Assembly (NCBI GenBank): GCA_029204225.1
Contig: CM055099.1
Location: forward strand, 49,464,014-49,528,013
Source of the DNA: Diphasiastrum complanatum
Lineage: Eukaryota > Streptophyta > Lycopodiopsida > Lycopodiales > Lycopodiaceae
DNA length: 64,000 bases
Reading direction: 5' to 3'
In this document: positions 34,051-45,599 of the stretch, in pieces
How the letters are laid out: each line of letters opens with the position of its first letter
Position numbering within the stretch: the first letter of the stretch is position 1
Position numbers and translations under genes: made by a program
The notes under the pieces: model-generated
Database searches by the model: none
What the model saw: only the letters and a program-made list of their open reading frames with translations
Told to the model about the DNA's origin: nothing

Positions 34051-34800
34051 AATAAATAAAATTGTCCAATAAAATGTGTTGTGAGGGCATGGCATCCTAC
34101 GCGCATAAGCCCATGGCCCAATGAGCACGCAAGCTTAAGTATAAATAAAATAAAATTGACTTGGGCCTTGGAATCAAAATAAAACTAGAGGCCCAAAGTC
34201 ATTTTTAAACTTAGAGATTACTTTTTAGAATTGGGTCCAAATTGGGACTCACATGAATCTTGTGAATTTTATGGACCCTTGGATCAAGTTGGGTCCAAGA
34301 TGAATGGATAGGATAAATGTGAATATCAGCCAATAGGATTGTTCATGTTATATAACTGTGGACAAATGGAAAAGTGGATTTCAAGGTATGAAAAAGCCAA
34401 AAAGGAAAGAAATATAACATTGAAATGAAGAAGAAATATCAATTGAAGGAGGAGGAGAGCATTGGAAAACGACGAATCTTTGGAGCCTTTACCTTCAAAA
34501 TGCATGCGTGAATGGGTTTTTAATACGATGCTAAAAGCATCTGAAAACGGAGAAGAAGTGACCGAATTAGAATGGGATTTTGTTCGTGGATGTGGATGGA
34601 AGGTTAGTGTACTATTGTCTTTATGTGAATGGAAGGTTAGTGTACTATTGTCTTTATGAAGTTTTATTTTTGTACTACTCAATATATAGATAGTATTTTA
34701 ATTTACCCAAAAAAAAAATTGTTTAAGTATAAATCATACACTGCCATGTGGGCATATGGACATCATTATTGTGGGCATATGGACATCATTATCGTGTTGA
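34051..34800. repeat. Unassigned repeat DNA with two short tandem duplications
   Basis: No gene is recognised. A 33-bp unit (GGAAGGTTAGTGTACTATTG...) is repeated at about 34595-34659, and a 24-bp unit (GTGGGCATATGGACATCATT..) at about 34748-34795. A plus-strand open stretch at 34462-34659 (EPLPSKCMREWVFNTMLKAS) has no recognised domain. Confidence 0.5.
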
Positions 34801-35460
34801 GAGAGTTGACAACAAGCGACATACATACGATTGTGGTATAAAAGCCAACTTTCAACAAGAGAGTTGTTCTAATGCGAGGGATGTGAATGTCATTTTGGGT
34901 GACTATGTTGGCACATTGCAACATATTTATGAAGTCAATTACGAGACTAACAACAAATACTTGACGTAAAATGGTTTAAGGTCATCTATCATGGAAGCAA
35001 CGCCATGATTAAAAATGATAACTCAAAGTTTTGTCAAATTGACTCAATAAGATATATATCAATGGACTCTCATGACACTCAAAGTATTGTCACGACGTGA
35101 AAAGGTGAGACTCTACAATCCCAATGTCATTAATATTCTCAATGTCTTACTTATGTATCAATCTTATGATACTAGCCTAATTTTTTTTAATTCTTTGGTA
35201 GATTATATTTCATCCAAATCGAATTGACCCAAGATGGTCATATGTGATCCAACTCAATGCAAGAAAACGACGTGTGTTTGAAGGATAAGATATTGTAACA
35301 TTGGATGTACACGATGAACCACCACCCAATTTTGAGGTTTTGGAAGAACATGAACCACTCATCCAAGCTCCAAATGATTTGAATATGACGGGAGAAGAAG
35401 ATATTGTGAAAAATGCAAAAAATATGCTTGGTCAAGGCCAAATCCATGTATATAGGATGA
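34801..35460 (+). pseudogene. CACTA (En/Spm)-type DUF4216-like fragment
   Basis: In three frames separated by stops and shifts the plus strand reads RHTYDCGIKANFQQES, NVILGDYVGTLQHIYEVNY, DVKWFKVIYHGSNAMIKNDN, FCQIDSIRYISMDSHDT and VDYIHPNRIDPRW-like pieces. The order (D-x-x-Y-G-x-L-x-x-I-x-E-x-x-Y, then W-F, then a K-N-D-x-S-G-F segment, then a strand before WxVV) recalls the DUF4216 part of CACTA TNP2-like proteins. An acidic, proline-containing tail follows to about 35450. No CACTA terminal repeats were found. Identification rests on remembered motif order. Confidence 0.4.
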
Positions 35461-35469
35461 TTACACATG

Positions 35470-36231
35470 TGTGGAGCCTATTCTCATGTGTGAAATTAGT
35501 GTACTTGTCATGTACCCTAATCATATAGGTTGTACATATGATTTAATTCAAGTTCTAGTGGCTAAAAAGGCCAAAATCTAGTTTTCTAGTCATATGACAC
35601 ATGGCATCAATCTATTGATTGCATGAGCCACATCCTTAGGTGTCATATCCCATGTGTAGAGGATTGCTCACACGTGTGGAATAAGTTGAAGTAGGCGAAT
35701 TTTGACTTCTAAAAGGTTTCTAAATAGATCTCCACATAGTAGAAAAATGGACCAAAAGTGCTCCAAATAGAAAGTTTGATCCAAGTGTCAAATTTGCATG
35801 ATGATTCATCATATGACAAAGCATCCTCACACGTGTGAGATCTAATGCATGATCAGTATCTCGATCTCCAAGAAATGTTTATATAGAGGCATATTTGGCC
35901 ATAATCAACATGAAACATCAATCTTGATTTTGGAAGCAATTTTGTGTCAATCTCTCCATTTGTCTTCATTTGTTTTGAATGATTTGAGAATCTATCATAC
36001 TGTAACTTGTTTTCAGGTTGGAGTCCGTACTCTGACAGGTTTTCACACGTGTGAAATCAGCAAGTACATTTATTTTCATTAATGATTGTTCTTGTTAGAT
36101 TTTCATGTCTAGAATTGATCTAGATTGATCTAAATCTTGTGTAGATTGATAGATCAATTGTATCTAACATCCAATCCCTCTTGTGGATCAGTTTAGAATC
36201 CATTCTTGGTTCTATTTTGCAGATTTCCACA
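35470..36231 (+). repeat. Candidate 5' LTR of copia C
   Basis: It starts TGTGGAGCC and ends TTTCCACA, an inverted TGTGGA/TCCACA pair, directly before a degenerate primer site TGGTATAAGAGT (36232). No second copy is in the window, so the left boundary is provisional. It contains three CACACGTGTG palindromes (35669, 35827, 36041). Confidence 0.55.
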
Positions 36232-36718
36232 TGGTATAAGAGTACAAGAGAATTTATTGATATTGATGGGGTTGATCCAAAACTAAGCCCAAATTAGCAA
36301 GTTTTCATAAACTAGCTATTTTTTGTGTAACGAGTTGGATTTGATAGGTATACTTAAAATTTTTGGACCAGAACTTGTTGTGGGTTGTAGGAGTACTTTT
36401 CACACATATGAGGCCATACAAGTCCAGTTTTGATTGAGAAAATTCAAAAATTTGTATAATTTGACTCACAATTAAATTTGGACCTTGATTCAAGTGCATT
36501 AAATGAGTTTCTCTGATTTTTTTTGAGTGCATGTTGAAGTTGAGAGAGATATTGCCAAAAAGCATAGTGATTTTGCAAGATTGAGACTAGAATCCATCAT
36601 TCTAGATTGGTTCGTAGTGATAGGATTGTGTCTATAAGCTTTCAAATTGCTAGAAAACTTTAGGTTCAGATCTCTTAGAGAAACCATAAGAGTTTCTAGT
36701 GCTTTTTCACATTCAAAA

Positions 36719-38697
36719 ATGGCATTAATGGGTGGTTTTCTGCTTGAAGCTAGTGAAAGGCTCACATCCACTAATTATGCTAATTGGATAGTACGAATGG
36801 AGTCTCTGCTTGTACTCCATGATCTTTATGACATAGTACTTGAGTGGAAGTAGAACCTCAAGGAGGTGTTGAATTGGTAAAGTACAAAAAGAGATGTAGA
36901 GTTGCAAAGAATGTAAGTAATAAACTTTTGAAGGAAATCTCATCTTGTACCACATCCAAAGAGGCATGGGATTCATTAAAGGCAATTCATGGATCCAAGA
37001 ATACTTCAAGGATACTCATGCTTAGGAATCAAATTCTTCAAAGCATGAAAGGAAGTAGTGAAAGTGCCCAAAATTATGTCTTTAGGATCAAATCTTTGAA
37101 TAAGGACTTGTCTTCTATAGATGATAAGATCAAAGATGATGAGTTAGTTCAAATCATTTTGAATGGATTAGGAGATGATTATTCTAATCTTGTTCAACCT
37201 TTGCTATTCAAGATTCACTTTCTAGTATTAAAAAACTTCAAAGTGTGCTTGTAAGTCAGGAGAGTAGAATGCTTCATATCAAAAGTAGGATGAGTTCCTT
37301 ATCTTTGAATGATGGTGATGAAAAAGCTAACTTTTCCTTGAAAGGCAAGAAGAAAAAGTTTCCATCCATGAAGACTCAAGACATGGAGATGGAGAGCAAG
37401 GATAGAGCATCAAGTTCTAAAGGCAAGAGCAAGAAGGACAAGAAGAAGCTAAAGTGTTTCTTTTGTGGGAAAAAGGGACATTTTGCATCCGAGTGCTACA
37501 AGAAGAAGAATGCCCAAGAGAAGGACAATAAAGGCAACCTTGTGCTTGAGGAGGAGGAGGAAGAATGCAATCTATCTTTGATGGTATCCTCACTGCAAAC
37601 ATCTAATCAAGACACTTGGTGGATTGATAGTGGGGCAAGTTCCCACATGACTCACCAAAAAGACTACTTTTCTAATCTACTTTCTTACAATAATTCTAAG
37701 AGATTTATCTTCACTGCAAGTGATCAAGAATGTGAGATTGTAGGTGTTGGATCCATTCCTTTATGTCTAGGATCATCTAAAAAAGTAGATCTAAGACAAT
37801 GCTCTTTATGTACCTTTAATCACAAAGAACTTGTTGAGGGTAGGACAACTTATGGATAGTGGATTAGATGTACATTTCAAGCATGGAGCATGTTCTATCT
37901 TGAAAGATGAAAAATGTGTTACTAGTGGTTTCAAGCAAGGGAGGTTATTCAAATTGGATGCTAATGTAATGGCTGGAAGTGTGAACATGGCAAGGGAGGA
38001 GCTCACTCAAGTGGAATTGTGGCACAAAAGGTTAGGCCATCCTAACTATAAAGCTATGGAGACCATGATGACAAAGGAGCTAGCAAGTGGACTTCCCAAA
38101 ACCATATCCAAGTGTGGCAAGCTTTGCAAAGCTTGTGGACTCTCCAAATCTCATAAGCTACCTTTTAAGAGATCTTTGACAAGATATAACTCTCCTCTTG
38201 ACCTTATGCACTCGGATGCTCATTCATTTTCACATGAATCTAATGGTGGAGCTCTTATGTAAGTCACTTTAATTGATGATAAATCAAGATACTCTTGGGT
38301 TTATCTCTTGTCTAAGAAAAGTGAAGTTTTTGAGTCCTTTGTAAAGTTCAAAACTCTTGTGGAAAAGCAACTTAATACTAGCTTCAAAGTATTAAGAAGT
38401 GATAATGGAGGGGAGTGCATCTCCAATAGGATGAAAGAGTTTTGTGAAACTGATGGCATTAGGAGAGAGTTTTCTTGAACATATACTCCACAACAAAATG
38501 GAGTAGCTAAGAGAAAGAATAGGACACTATGTGAGTGTGCTAAAGCTTTGAGATTAGATGCATCCCTTCCTATTTCATTTTGGGGAGAAGCTATTTTATG
38601 TGCAAACTTTCTATGCAATAGAATGACTAATAGTGTCATTAAAGGACTTACACCTTATGAAGTATTGTTTGGCAAAAAGCCAAATCTTAGTTATTTT
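36719..38697 (+). pseudogene. copia C gag-protease-integrase, 3'-truncated
   Basis: Gag starts at ATG 36719 (MALMGGFLLEASERLTSTNY), with a frameshift near 36850 and another near 37245. A Lys-rich linker carries CCHC knuckle CFFCGKKGHFASEC (~37460). Retropepsin WWIDSGASSHMTHQ is at ~37615. Pre-integrase (VELWHKRLGHPNYKAME) and the integrase core follow: LMHSDAHS, LRSDNGGECISN, then TPQQNGVAKRKNRT, in which the catalytic Glu is Lys. A stop lies near 38262 and another near 38477. The frame ends at KKPNLSYFQ (38697); RT, RNase H and the 3' LTR are gone. Confidence 0.88.
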
Positions 38698-40640
38698 CAA
38701 CAACAGGATTCGTATGGGAGATCACTATCCCACGCAAGGCTGATGGTTTGATGTGCAAATGAAGTACTACGAGCTTCTAGAGCAACTGGTGACAATATAG
38801 GAGACAAAGTACTTCCAGATCCTACGGATGATGCACAGAAAAAGAGTAAAAGAGTTGATTTTCAACAGTTGAGAATAGATGGCTTGCAAGTTATTGACAT
38901 TCTTATCAATGGAAAGCCCAAACAAGATAACCTTATTGAATCGAAGTCTTTGCCAAAGCAAGATCATTAGCAGTTCAAGCGAAGTTGTATAAAGTTCTGT
39001 GAAGCAGTGACAAATTTGCGAATTCCAATATGCTTCTCATTTCCAAAAGCTTTTGTTCAGAGTAAAACACAAATTTGTCAGAAGTCGCATAGTCGCGATG
39101 AAAGATGGCAAAAATCTAATCAACAAGGTTTGAGGTAGCAATGTCGAAGGCGGCGACTTCATCTTGATTTTTGATTTCTTGCCATCTTGATTCAGGTATT
39201 CTTTATTGTTTGGAAAAGTTTTCTTGGATTATTGATTGCTTGGTGAAGCACATTTATATTTTCATAGCACAAATCTTCATTGAACACAACTACCGTGACC
39301 ATCCCCATCTGCACTTGACTGGTCATTGTTGCCATTTTCTTATAAAATTTTCAATGTTTTGTCTAGGTCTTAAAGCTAGAGTTAGAAAATATTAGTTTTA
39401 AGTTTATGTTGCCAAAGATATTGATGTAGGAGACAAAAAGTGCAAAAAAGAATTTTGACGATCCAAAGGAAGAGTACGCAACAAGCTGCTACATTTCATA
39501 ATGAGTTTAAATTACACCAAAGTTTGTTAGTTCTACACTTGCTCTTCTTTTTCCAGTCTCTCTTTGATCTCCATGAAGATCGCAACTAATATCAGAGCTA
39601 TGATACTCTCTCTCTATTAGTGGACGGTCCTTCTTAATCCATTGTCTACGAGATGGATTGCCTCATGTTCGACCAACCATCTTCTCCAACCAACCAACCA
39701 TGAGTGTAATGGCTATGAGTAATTAACTTGGAAAACAATGATGCTTAAGATAGCCAACACTTCCTCCAAGCAACGCTCATTGTTTTCTTCCTCTGACTGA
39801 AGCAACCAGAGTTGCCTCACAAGCCCAGCCACATTGTCTCAAGAGGCCATCACATAGACCAATCCCTTGGCATCTTGAATAATAACAACAAAAATAAGAC
39901 ATGAATATTGAGATAGAAGTTTTGTATCCAACTCTAATGTGAGGCTACATGATCATGAGCAAAGAGAGTTTATTCTTCTAGCCATAGTAGCAGGAGAATG
40001 TCATTCCACCCCCTGTGGAACAGGAAAACGTGTTTCTCCCTAGTCCCTGGCCTAGAAAATGGGGGAATGGTCGTTCCCCAATTTTGTAGCAAGAGAACAT
40101 GTGGAATATGGATGGGGAATGGGTTTTCTGGCCATTCCTCCACTATAACTAACAAGCACCCGATTTCTACTTTGTATCTGACAAGCACCTGTCATTGTAT
40201 GTAGCTCTTCTATAGCTCACAAGTGTAAACTTAATAGTATTTATTTCATTGGGTTCTAGCCCTTAATCCGGCCAGAACACTCTGAGTTTGGCATCAAGTG
40301 TATATATCTTTTGGTTTTATGTTATCATGTATTTGTTATTAGAAGCTTAACTTCAGTTCTAGCCCTGATTTCAGTTTCAGATTGGTATTGTAAACATGTG
40401 CTACAATTGCCTGTTTTGTTAGATCGTGTTTTTCTATTGGATCTTGGTTTAAGCCGTTAACCCTACTCACAAAGTCTCCGGATTAGTTGTGTGACAAGCA
40501 TAACTCAATATAATGAAATTGCTCTGAATTCCTTAATATGAGTTGTGGTGCAAAGATCATGAGGCCGCCCCAAGATCTCATTCAATTATTTGATTTGGAT
40601 TAAATTTAGACCCACAAACACATGCACACCCACAAATACA
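38698..40640. other. Sequence of unknown origin, no supported gene
   Basis: Directly after the copia C break a plus-strand open reading runs to about 38967 (hydrophilic: KKSKRVDFQQLRIDGLQVID), with no recognised domain. From 39160 to 40640 I find only short ORFs and no RNA gene. The segment 40000-40150 is G/C-richer than its surroundings. Confidence 0.5.
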
Positions 40641-40644
40641 TGTA

Positions 40645-40650
<6 letters not shown>

Positions 40651-40679
<29 letters not shown>

Positions 40680-40719
40680 TTGAGCTCTCTCACACACACA
40701 CCTCCTAAACCCTAAATCC

Positions 40720-40806
<87 letters not shown>

Positions 40807-41042
40807 TACACCCAGTCTAAGCCTAAAGTCTAAAACTACAGCCTAATCCTAATCCACAACCCACACACACATAGACTCTCTAAACCCACACACACTCCGT
40901 AAACACACACACACACACACACACCCTCCATAAACACACACATGGCACACACACAACACATGCACATACACACTGTCGCGCACACACACACACACACATA
41001 CACAAAGTCATTAGGGCACACACACACACGCATGCACGCGCA
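40651..41042. repeat. (CA)n microsatellites with telomere-like words
   Basis: Long (AC)n tracts (40651-40678, 40723-40806 and shorter blocks up to 41030) are interspersed with CCTAAACCCTAAATCCTAA and TCTAAACCC words, variants of the plant telomere complement CCCTAAA. Not an array of exact telomere units. Confidence 0.85.
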
Positions 41043-41068
41043 TGCCCGTCAACGACGGGCACAAGCAA

Positions 41069-41072
<4 letters not shown>
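41043..41072 (+). mobile_element. Helitron 3' terminus
   Basis: An 8-bp stem hairpin TGCCCGTC-AAC-GACGGGCA (41043-41061) is followed by CTAA at 41069-41072, then a T. This is the Helitron 3' signature: a GC-rich hairpin a few bases before CTRR, inserted 5' of T. The same hairpin sequence, with eight bases between the 7-bp core and CTRR, recurs on the minus strand at 53036-53064. The 5' TC end was not located; the (CA)n block may be internal. Confidence 0.7.

Positions 41073-41104
<32 letters not shown>
41073..41104. repeat. (TA)n microsatellite
   Basis: About 15 AT/TA units begin exactly at the T after the Helitron CTAA end, compatible with insertion into an AT dinucleotide of a TA repeat. 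Confidence 0.95.
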
Positions 41105-41105
<1 letters not shown>

Positions 41106-41179
41106 GATTTTTGGCCACCCCAATGAGATAAAGTACTCATTATTTATAGCTCCACGGTTTTAGGTGTGCGAGTCATTTC

Positions 41180-41589
41180 AGTTAGAAATAGTAAGCTCAA
41201 CTGTGACTGTAGTTTATAGTTATGTACTGTTTTAGTTTGGTAGGCTTTAGTTAAAAAGCCAGCCCGGGGGCTTGTCTCAGGCCAATAACGGGAGTTTACT
41301 TGTATATAGGCTAAAATGCCACGTAGAGGCCAATAGTGAATTTCATGCATTTATTAGGTCTATGCCACATGGCGTCCCCATGCAAAGGGGAATTTTACTT
41401 GTATATGTATCAGTCTCTTTGTAATAAAGATGCTTTTGCTTTGTGAGCTCTTTTGCTTTATGTGAGCTCCTCCATCACATTGTTACTTGTGGATGTTGTT
41501 CATGGTTTTGATGGTTGGCAATCAGTCAGTGATTGCAACTCTAATCTGCACTCTCCACTAGATCTAAATTTTTGCATAGAATGCTAACT
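41180..41589 (+). repeat. 5' LTR of non-autonomous element
   Basis: It is 410 bp with terminal AGTTAG/CTAACT rather than TG/CA, and matches 44120-44529 with a small number of substitutions. AATAAA near 41423 could serve as a poly(A) signal. Confidence 0.92.
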
Positions 41590-42795
41590 TGGCATCAGAG
41601 CCAATAGGCTGTGGAGGAATGTGCAAGATCGAAGCTCTTGAAAGAGCAGTTCCATCGACGGTAGCATCAGAACCGAGCAACGGTAAGGACACCGTACGGG
41701 GTACAAGATGGTCTGAGGTGATTGGTGATGCAAAGTCCTTTGATTCAGTGTGTACGAAGCCAATTTGTAGAATCAAAGTAAAAGAAAATTTCATAGCAAG
41801 CAGGCTATGAGACAGCTGACAAAAAAAAGTGCTCATAACGGAGGCAATTCTCAGTGAATTGTGGAGCGGTTTGTTGCAAACAAGGATTGGGACAGGTTGC
41901 TGGATAGCCAGAGTAGCTGTGGAGATTCAATTCTCTGGAATTGATTAGAAGGCAGTTCCAAAGATATGCAACAAAGCTTAGTCTTTGCAGACCGGAATTT
42001 ATAGAGCAAAAAGTTTGGATCTTTCTCTATAGGAATTTGTGTTGCTACTACAAGAACATACAGTAGGGCGTTGGAGCAACTAGGTGATGACCGCAAGAAG
42101 CCATGCTCAGCCATGGAAGGGTGGAAAAGTAATTGGCAATTCTCTGAGCATTCTCATGGACAGCTAGGGTTTATAAGAAGAAAATGTTCACATAGAACCA
42201 AATTTTGAGCTGTAAGAGGCTTCATGTGGGTGTCCTGGCAGCGCGACTCAACTGCTAGGAGGCCGTGGATAGCCATGCTTTCATCAGAGAGCAATTCAAT
42301 TCTCTTGCTATGAAGGTTTTTGAGAGTCAAGGTCCTAGGGAGGAAAAACCTTTGATCTTTCATCATTCTAAGTCTTTTTTGGAGATGTAAGCTTATACAA
42401 TTGGGCGCCCTAGGGCAAAACAGTAGCTGCTTGAAGGCCGTAGATGGTTGCAGACTCTAGGAGGAGCTTGGATGCTCTAATTAGATGCAGCCATAGCAAA
42501 GGAAATAAACCATACCTTGCTTATGGAAGGAGAACAGAGGAGGAGCCTACGGCGGCTCGCGTGCACCCAACCAGCAAAGGGCTCTAGCGGCTAGAGGTGG
42601 TACTTGGCCAGATGTGTCATATTCAATACGCAAAAAAGCTGGGAAATCATCGGATCTTGGCCCATTCCAATCGACGGCCAAGATCAAGATCTCTTGAAAT
42701 GACGCAAATCGTTAGATTGGAGGACACAGTTGGATGGAGATGGAAATGGGCCTAAAGGCAATTGAAGGGCGTTTTGCCAGGCAAATTTTTATCTT

Positions 42796-42888
<93 letters not shown>

Positions 42889-44119
42889 AGGACATCTAAC
42901 TAGGTACTCATGAAAGTGAGCTAGCAAGTGGATTACTAGAGTTTGTAGAGTTAAGCTTGCGCGATGGTGGAACTTTTTGACAAATTTGGAGGTGACAAGG
43001 TGTTAACACTTCACGGCGGAAGTGTGGTGGAGCTCATGCTTGGGATACTTTTGGGTAAATAAAAAGCATGAATGAGTAGTCCAAGTTGATATGTGATCCA
43101 TATTTTTTGTGGATGCTTGTCAAAGCGTGTAACCTATAGGAGAAAGCTCATGAGATGTAGGGGATTCATCAGAGTCCTTGGTAGACTCGTATGCTTGGTG
43201 CATGAAGGATGAATGATAGCTTGGCAAGGCAAGGCAAAGTGGAATGGATGGTTGGATAGGACACTTGGACAATGATGTATCTCTGGGAGGTACATGGTGC
43301 ATTCGAGGACATCTCAGGACAGATGCGTGGAGCTTTGGATGCGTGGTTGTTGTAGCAGTGGATCTACCTATGACACAGGTGTATGATACAAGAGGATATC
43401 TTCTTCAACAAGCAGTGATCATCAATTGATATGTTTGTCATTCGTGTTGGTTGCATGAATGTGTTTGCTTGCATGTGACTTTGTCATGAGAGTCTTTGTG
43501 ACTAGACATAGATCAGAGTTGGAGTTTGATTGGTTATGCATTTGCTACTGAAAGAAAAACAAAGTACTCATTTGATGCTCAGTGACTTGTTGACATGTCT
43601 ACTAGTTGATTTTCTGGTGAGGGTATAATCTTAGTGGCAGTAAGATTTCCTTAAGTTGAGCCATAGTCGCTCATTGTTATCAACATTATGAGTTTGTCTT
43701 GTAAGCGTCTGATAAGATGTCAGCCTAGTAAGATGGAGGGTGATAATCTCATGGTGGCAGTGAGGTTTCCTCGGTGTGAGTCTTGTGTCTCATGTGGTCC
43801 GCTTGTGTTTCAACTTGGATGGTGAACAAGTCAAGTTCAGAGTGTGGCAGACTCTTGTTGAGAGCATGGTGTTTGGTTGATACTTTGTGAGTCAAGTGCT
43901 TTGACTATGTACTTGAGTGTGAGTCGAGTACAGGTAGCAGGAAAATTGCATATGATCTATATGGACACTCTAGGACATGGCTACACATTTTTATTCTAAT
44001 ACTCTTATCACATTTGAGCTTAGATTTGATTTGGTTTATTTGTAAAAGCTTCAACTGGTATATTGTAATAAGTGTACAATTAGGTTGATACTTAAACCAC
44101 ACTTGAGCTTAAGAGAGAG
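41590..44119 (+). other. Interior of non-autonomous element, non-coding
   Basis: After the primer site there is one small open frame from about 41589 to 41810 (MCKIEALERAVPSTVASEPS..., ~70 codons), with no domain. A pure (CT)n tract of about 90 bp occupies 42798-42885. The rest lacks long ORFs on either strand. Confidence 0.7.
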
Positions 44120-44529
44120 AGTTAGAAATAGTAAGCTCAACTGTGATTGTAGTTTACAGTTATGTACTGTTTTAGTTTGGTAGGATTTAGTTAAAATGCC
44201 AGCCCGGGGGCTTGTCCCGGGCCAATAACAAGAGTTTACCTGTATATAGGCTAAAATGCCACGTAGAGGCCAACGGTGAATTTCATGCATTTATTAGGTC
44301 TATGCCACGTGGCGTCGCCATGCAAAGGGGACCTTTACTTGTATATGTATCAGTCTCTTTGTAATAAATATGCTTTTGCTTTGTGAGCTCTTTTGCTTTA
44401 TGTGAGCTCCTCCATCACTCTGTTACTTGTGGATGTTGTTCATGGTTTCGATGGTTGGCAATCAGTCAGTGATTGCATCTCTAATCTGCACTCTCCACTA
44501 GATCAGAATTCCCGCATAGAATGTTAACT
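44120..44529 (+). repeat. 3' LTR of non-autonomous element
   Basis: It has the same length as the 5' copy and is followed by the ATTTC duplication. The high similarity between the two copies implies a comparatively young insertion. Confidence 0.92.
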
Positions 44530-44569
44530 ATTTCAAGCTAATTTTTGCCATTTTGACTTCTTTTCTACA

Positions 44570-45590
44570 TCATTCAGATCTGCACGAGTCATTTGACTTG
44601 GTTTTTGCATCGTTCATCCTGTGCGAGTAGATTGACTTCTTGATTTTTCAGCTAGTGAATCCGTTTTTCACCCGTTCTTTGACATTCGTCCATCCGTTCC
44701 TAAGTCACGAAGCAGGTGTGCGAGTTTGTAAATCTTCAGTCAGGTGTGCAAGTGCTTACTATATGTTGTGCGAGTGCATAAACCCTCAGAGATTTCTTGT
44801 GCAAGTTATTTTATGAGTTGTGCAAGTCATTTCTGTGTTGTACAAGTCATTTTTGAGGTGTGCGAGTCATTTTTGTCAATTTTGAGTCATTACCTCTATT
44901 ATTGTCTATTGTGTGAGTCATTTTGTTGTACCAGTTATTTTTGTGTTGTGCGAGTCATTTCTATGTTGTACTAGTCATTTTTGTGTTGTGCGAGTCATTT
45001 TTATATTGTGCGAGTCATTTTTGTGTTGTACAAGTCATTTTTGGAATTGTGCGAGTCATTTTTGGAGTTGTGCGAGTCATTTTTTGAATTGTACGAGTCA
45101 TTTTTTGTGTTGTGCGAGTCATTTTTTGTGTTGTGCGAGTCATTTTGACTTGCTTTTTGCATTCTTCATGAACCCTGTGCGAGTCAATTTTAGTTGGTTT
45201 GGAAATTCGTCAACCTTGTGTGAGTCATTTTTAATACACGCATGTGCGAATAGTAAGCTTCTTTGTGCAAGTCATTTTGACTTGTTTTGCGCATGTTCGG
45301 CACTGTAGGATATTGTGTAGATTCTGTGCCAATGGATTTTGGCATGGTTTGATGGTTTGATATTTTATGAGTAGCTTTACATTTGCCCAACCAGGTTTTG
45401 ATCAATTACCTTCAATTTTACTGAAATTTGACTGCGTGAGTTCCTAAACTCTCAGAAGTCTGTTGTGCGAGTCATTTCGAGATGGTTTTCACCTCCTTCT
45501 GACCTGTGTGAGTCATTTCAAGGTATATTTCACCTTCTTCTGATCTGTGCTAGTCATTATGAGATGTTTTTCACATTCTTCAGACCTGTG
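44570..45590. repeat. GTGCGAGTCATTTTT minisatellite, irregular
   Basis: Roughly 25 units built on TGTGCGAGTCATTTTTGTGT occur, tightest at 44797-45165 with spacing about 20-24 bp, sparser outside. At 45465, 45506 and 45547 the motif is embedded in a 41-bp unit repeated three times (GTGCGAGTCATTTCGAGATG...TTCACCTCCTTCTGACCT). One unit lies left of the 3.35-kb element (41163-41179), so that element landed within this repeat family. Confidence 0.88.
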
Positions 45591-45599
45591 CAAGGGCCA

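Larger units (their letters stand above)
41180..44529 (+). mobile_element. Complete non-autonomous LTR retrotransposon, 3.35 kb
   Basis: Two 410-bp LTRs (41180-41589 and 44120-44529) begin AGTTAGAAATAG and end TAACT. The flanking duplication is ATTTC on both sides (41175-41179 and 44530-44534). A primer site TGGCATCAGAGCC (41590-41602, one mismatch to the usual TGGTATCAGAGCC) abuts the 5' LTR, and an AAGAGAGAG polypurine tract precedes the 3' LTR. The 2.5-kb interior has no gag, protease, integrase, RT or RNase H motif. Mobilisation in trans by an autonomous copia is inferred. Of the LTR elements here it is the only one with both LTRs and an exact duplication. Confidence 0.93.

Noticed and set aside
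40690-40760. Interstitial telomere array
   Set aside because: Only a few imperfect CCCTAAA-like words are interspersed with (CA)n; no tandem array of exact units.
40836-41068. Cys/Val-rich minus-strand ORFs
   Set aside because: They are translations of the (CA)n microsatellite; no gene.
42712-42927. Arg/Glu repeat ORF
   Set aside because: Produced entirely by the (CT)n tract inside the non-autonomous element.
44797-45165. CRISPR-like array of short repeats and spacers
   Set aside because: Repeats are degenerate, unit length varies from about 20 to 24 bp, spacers are only a few bases and themselves T-rich variants, and the context is a plant genome. A minisatellite fits better.
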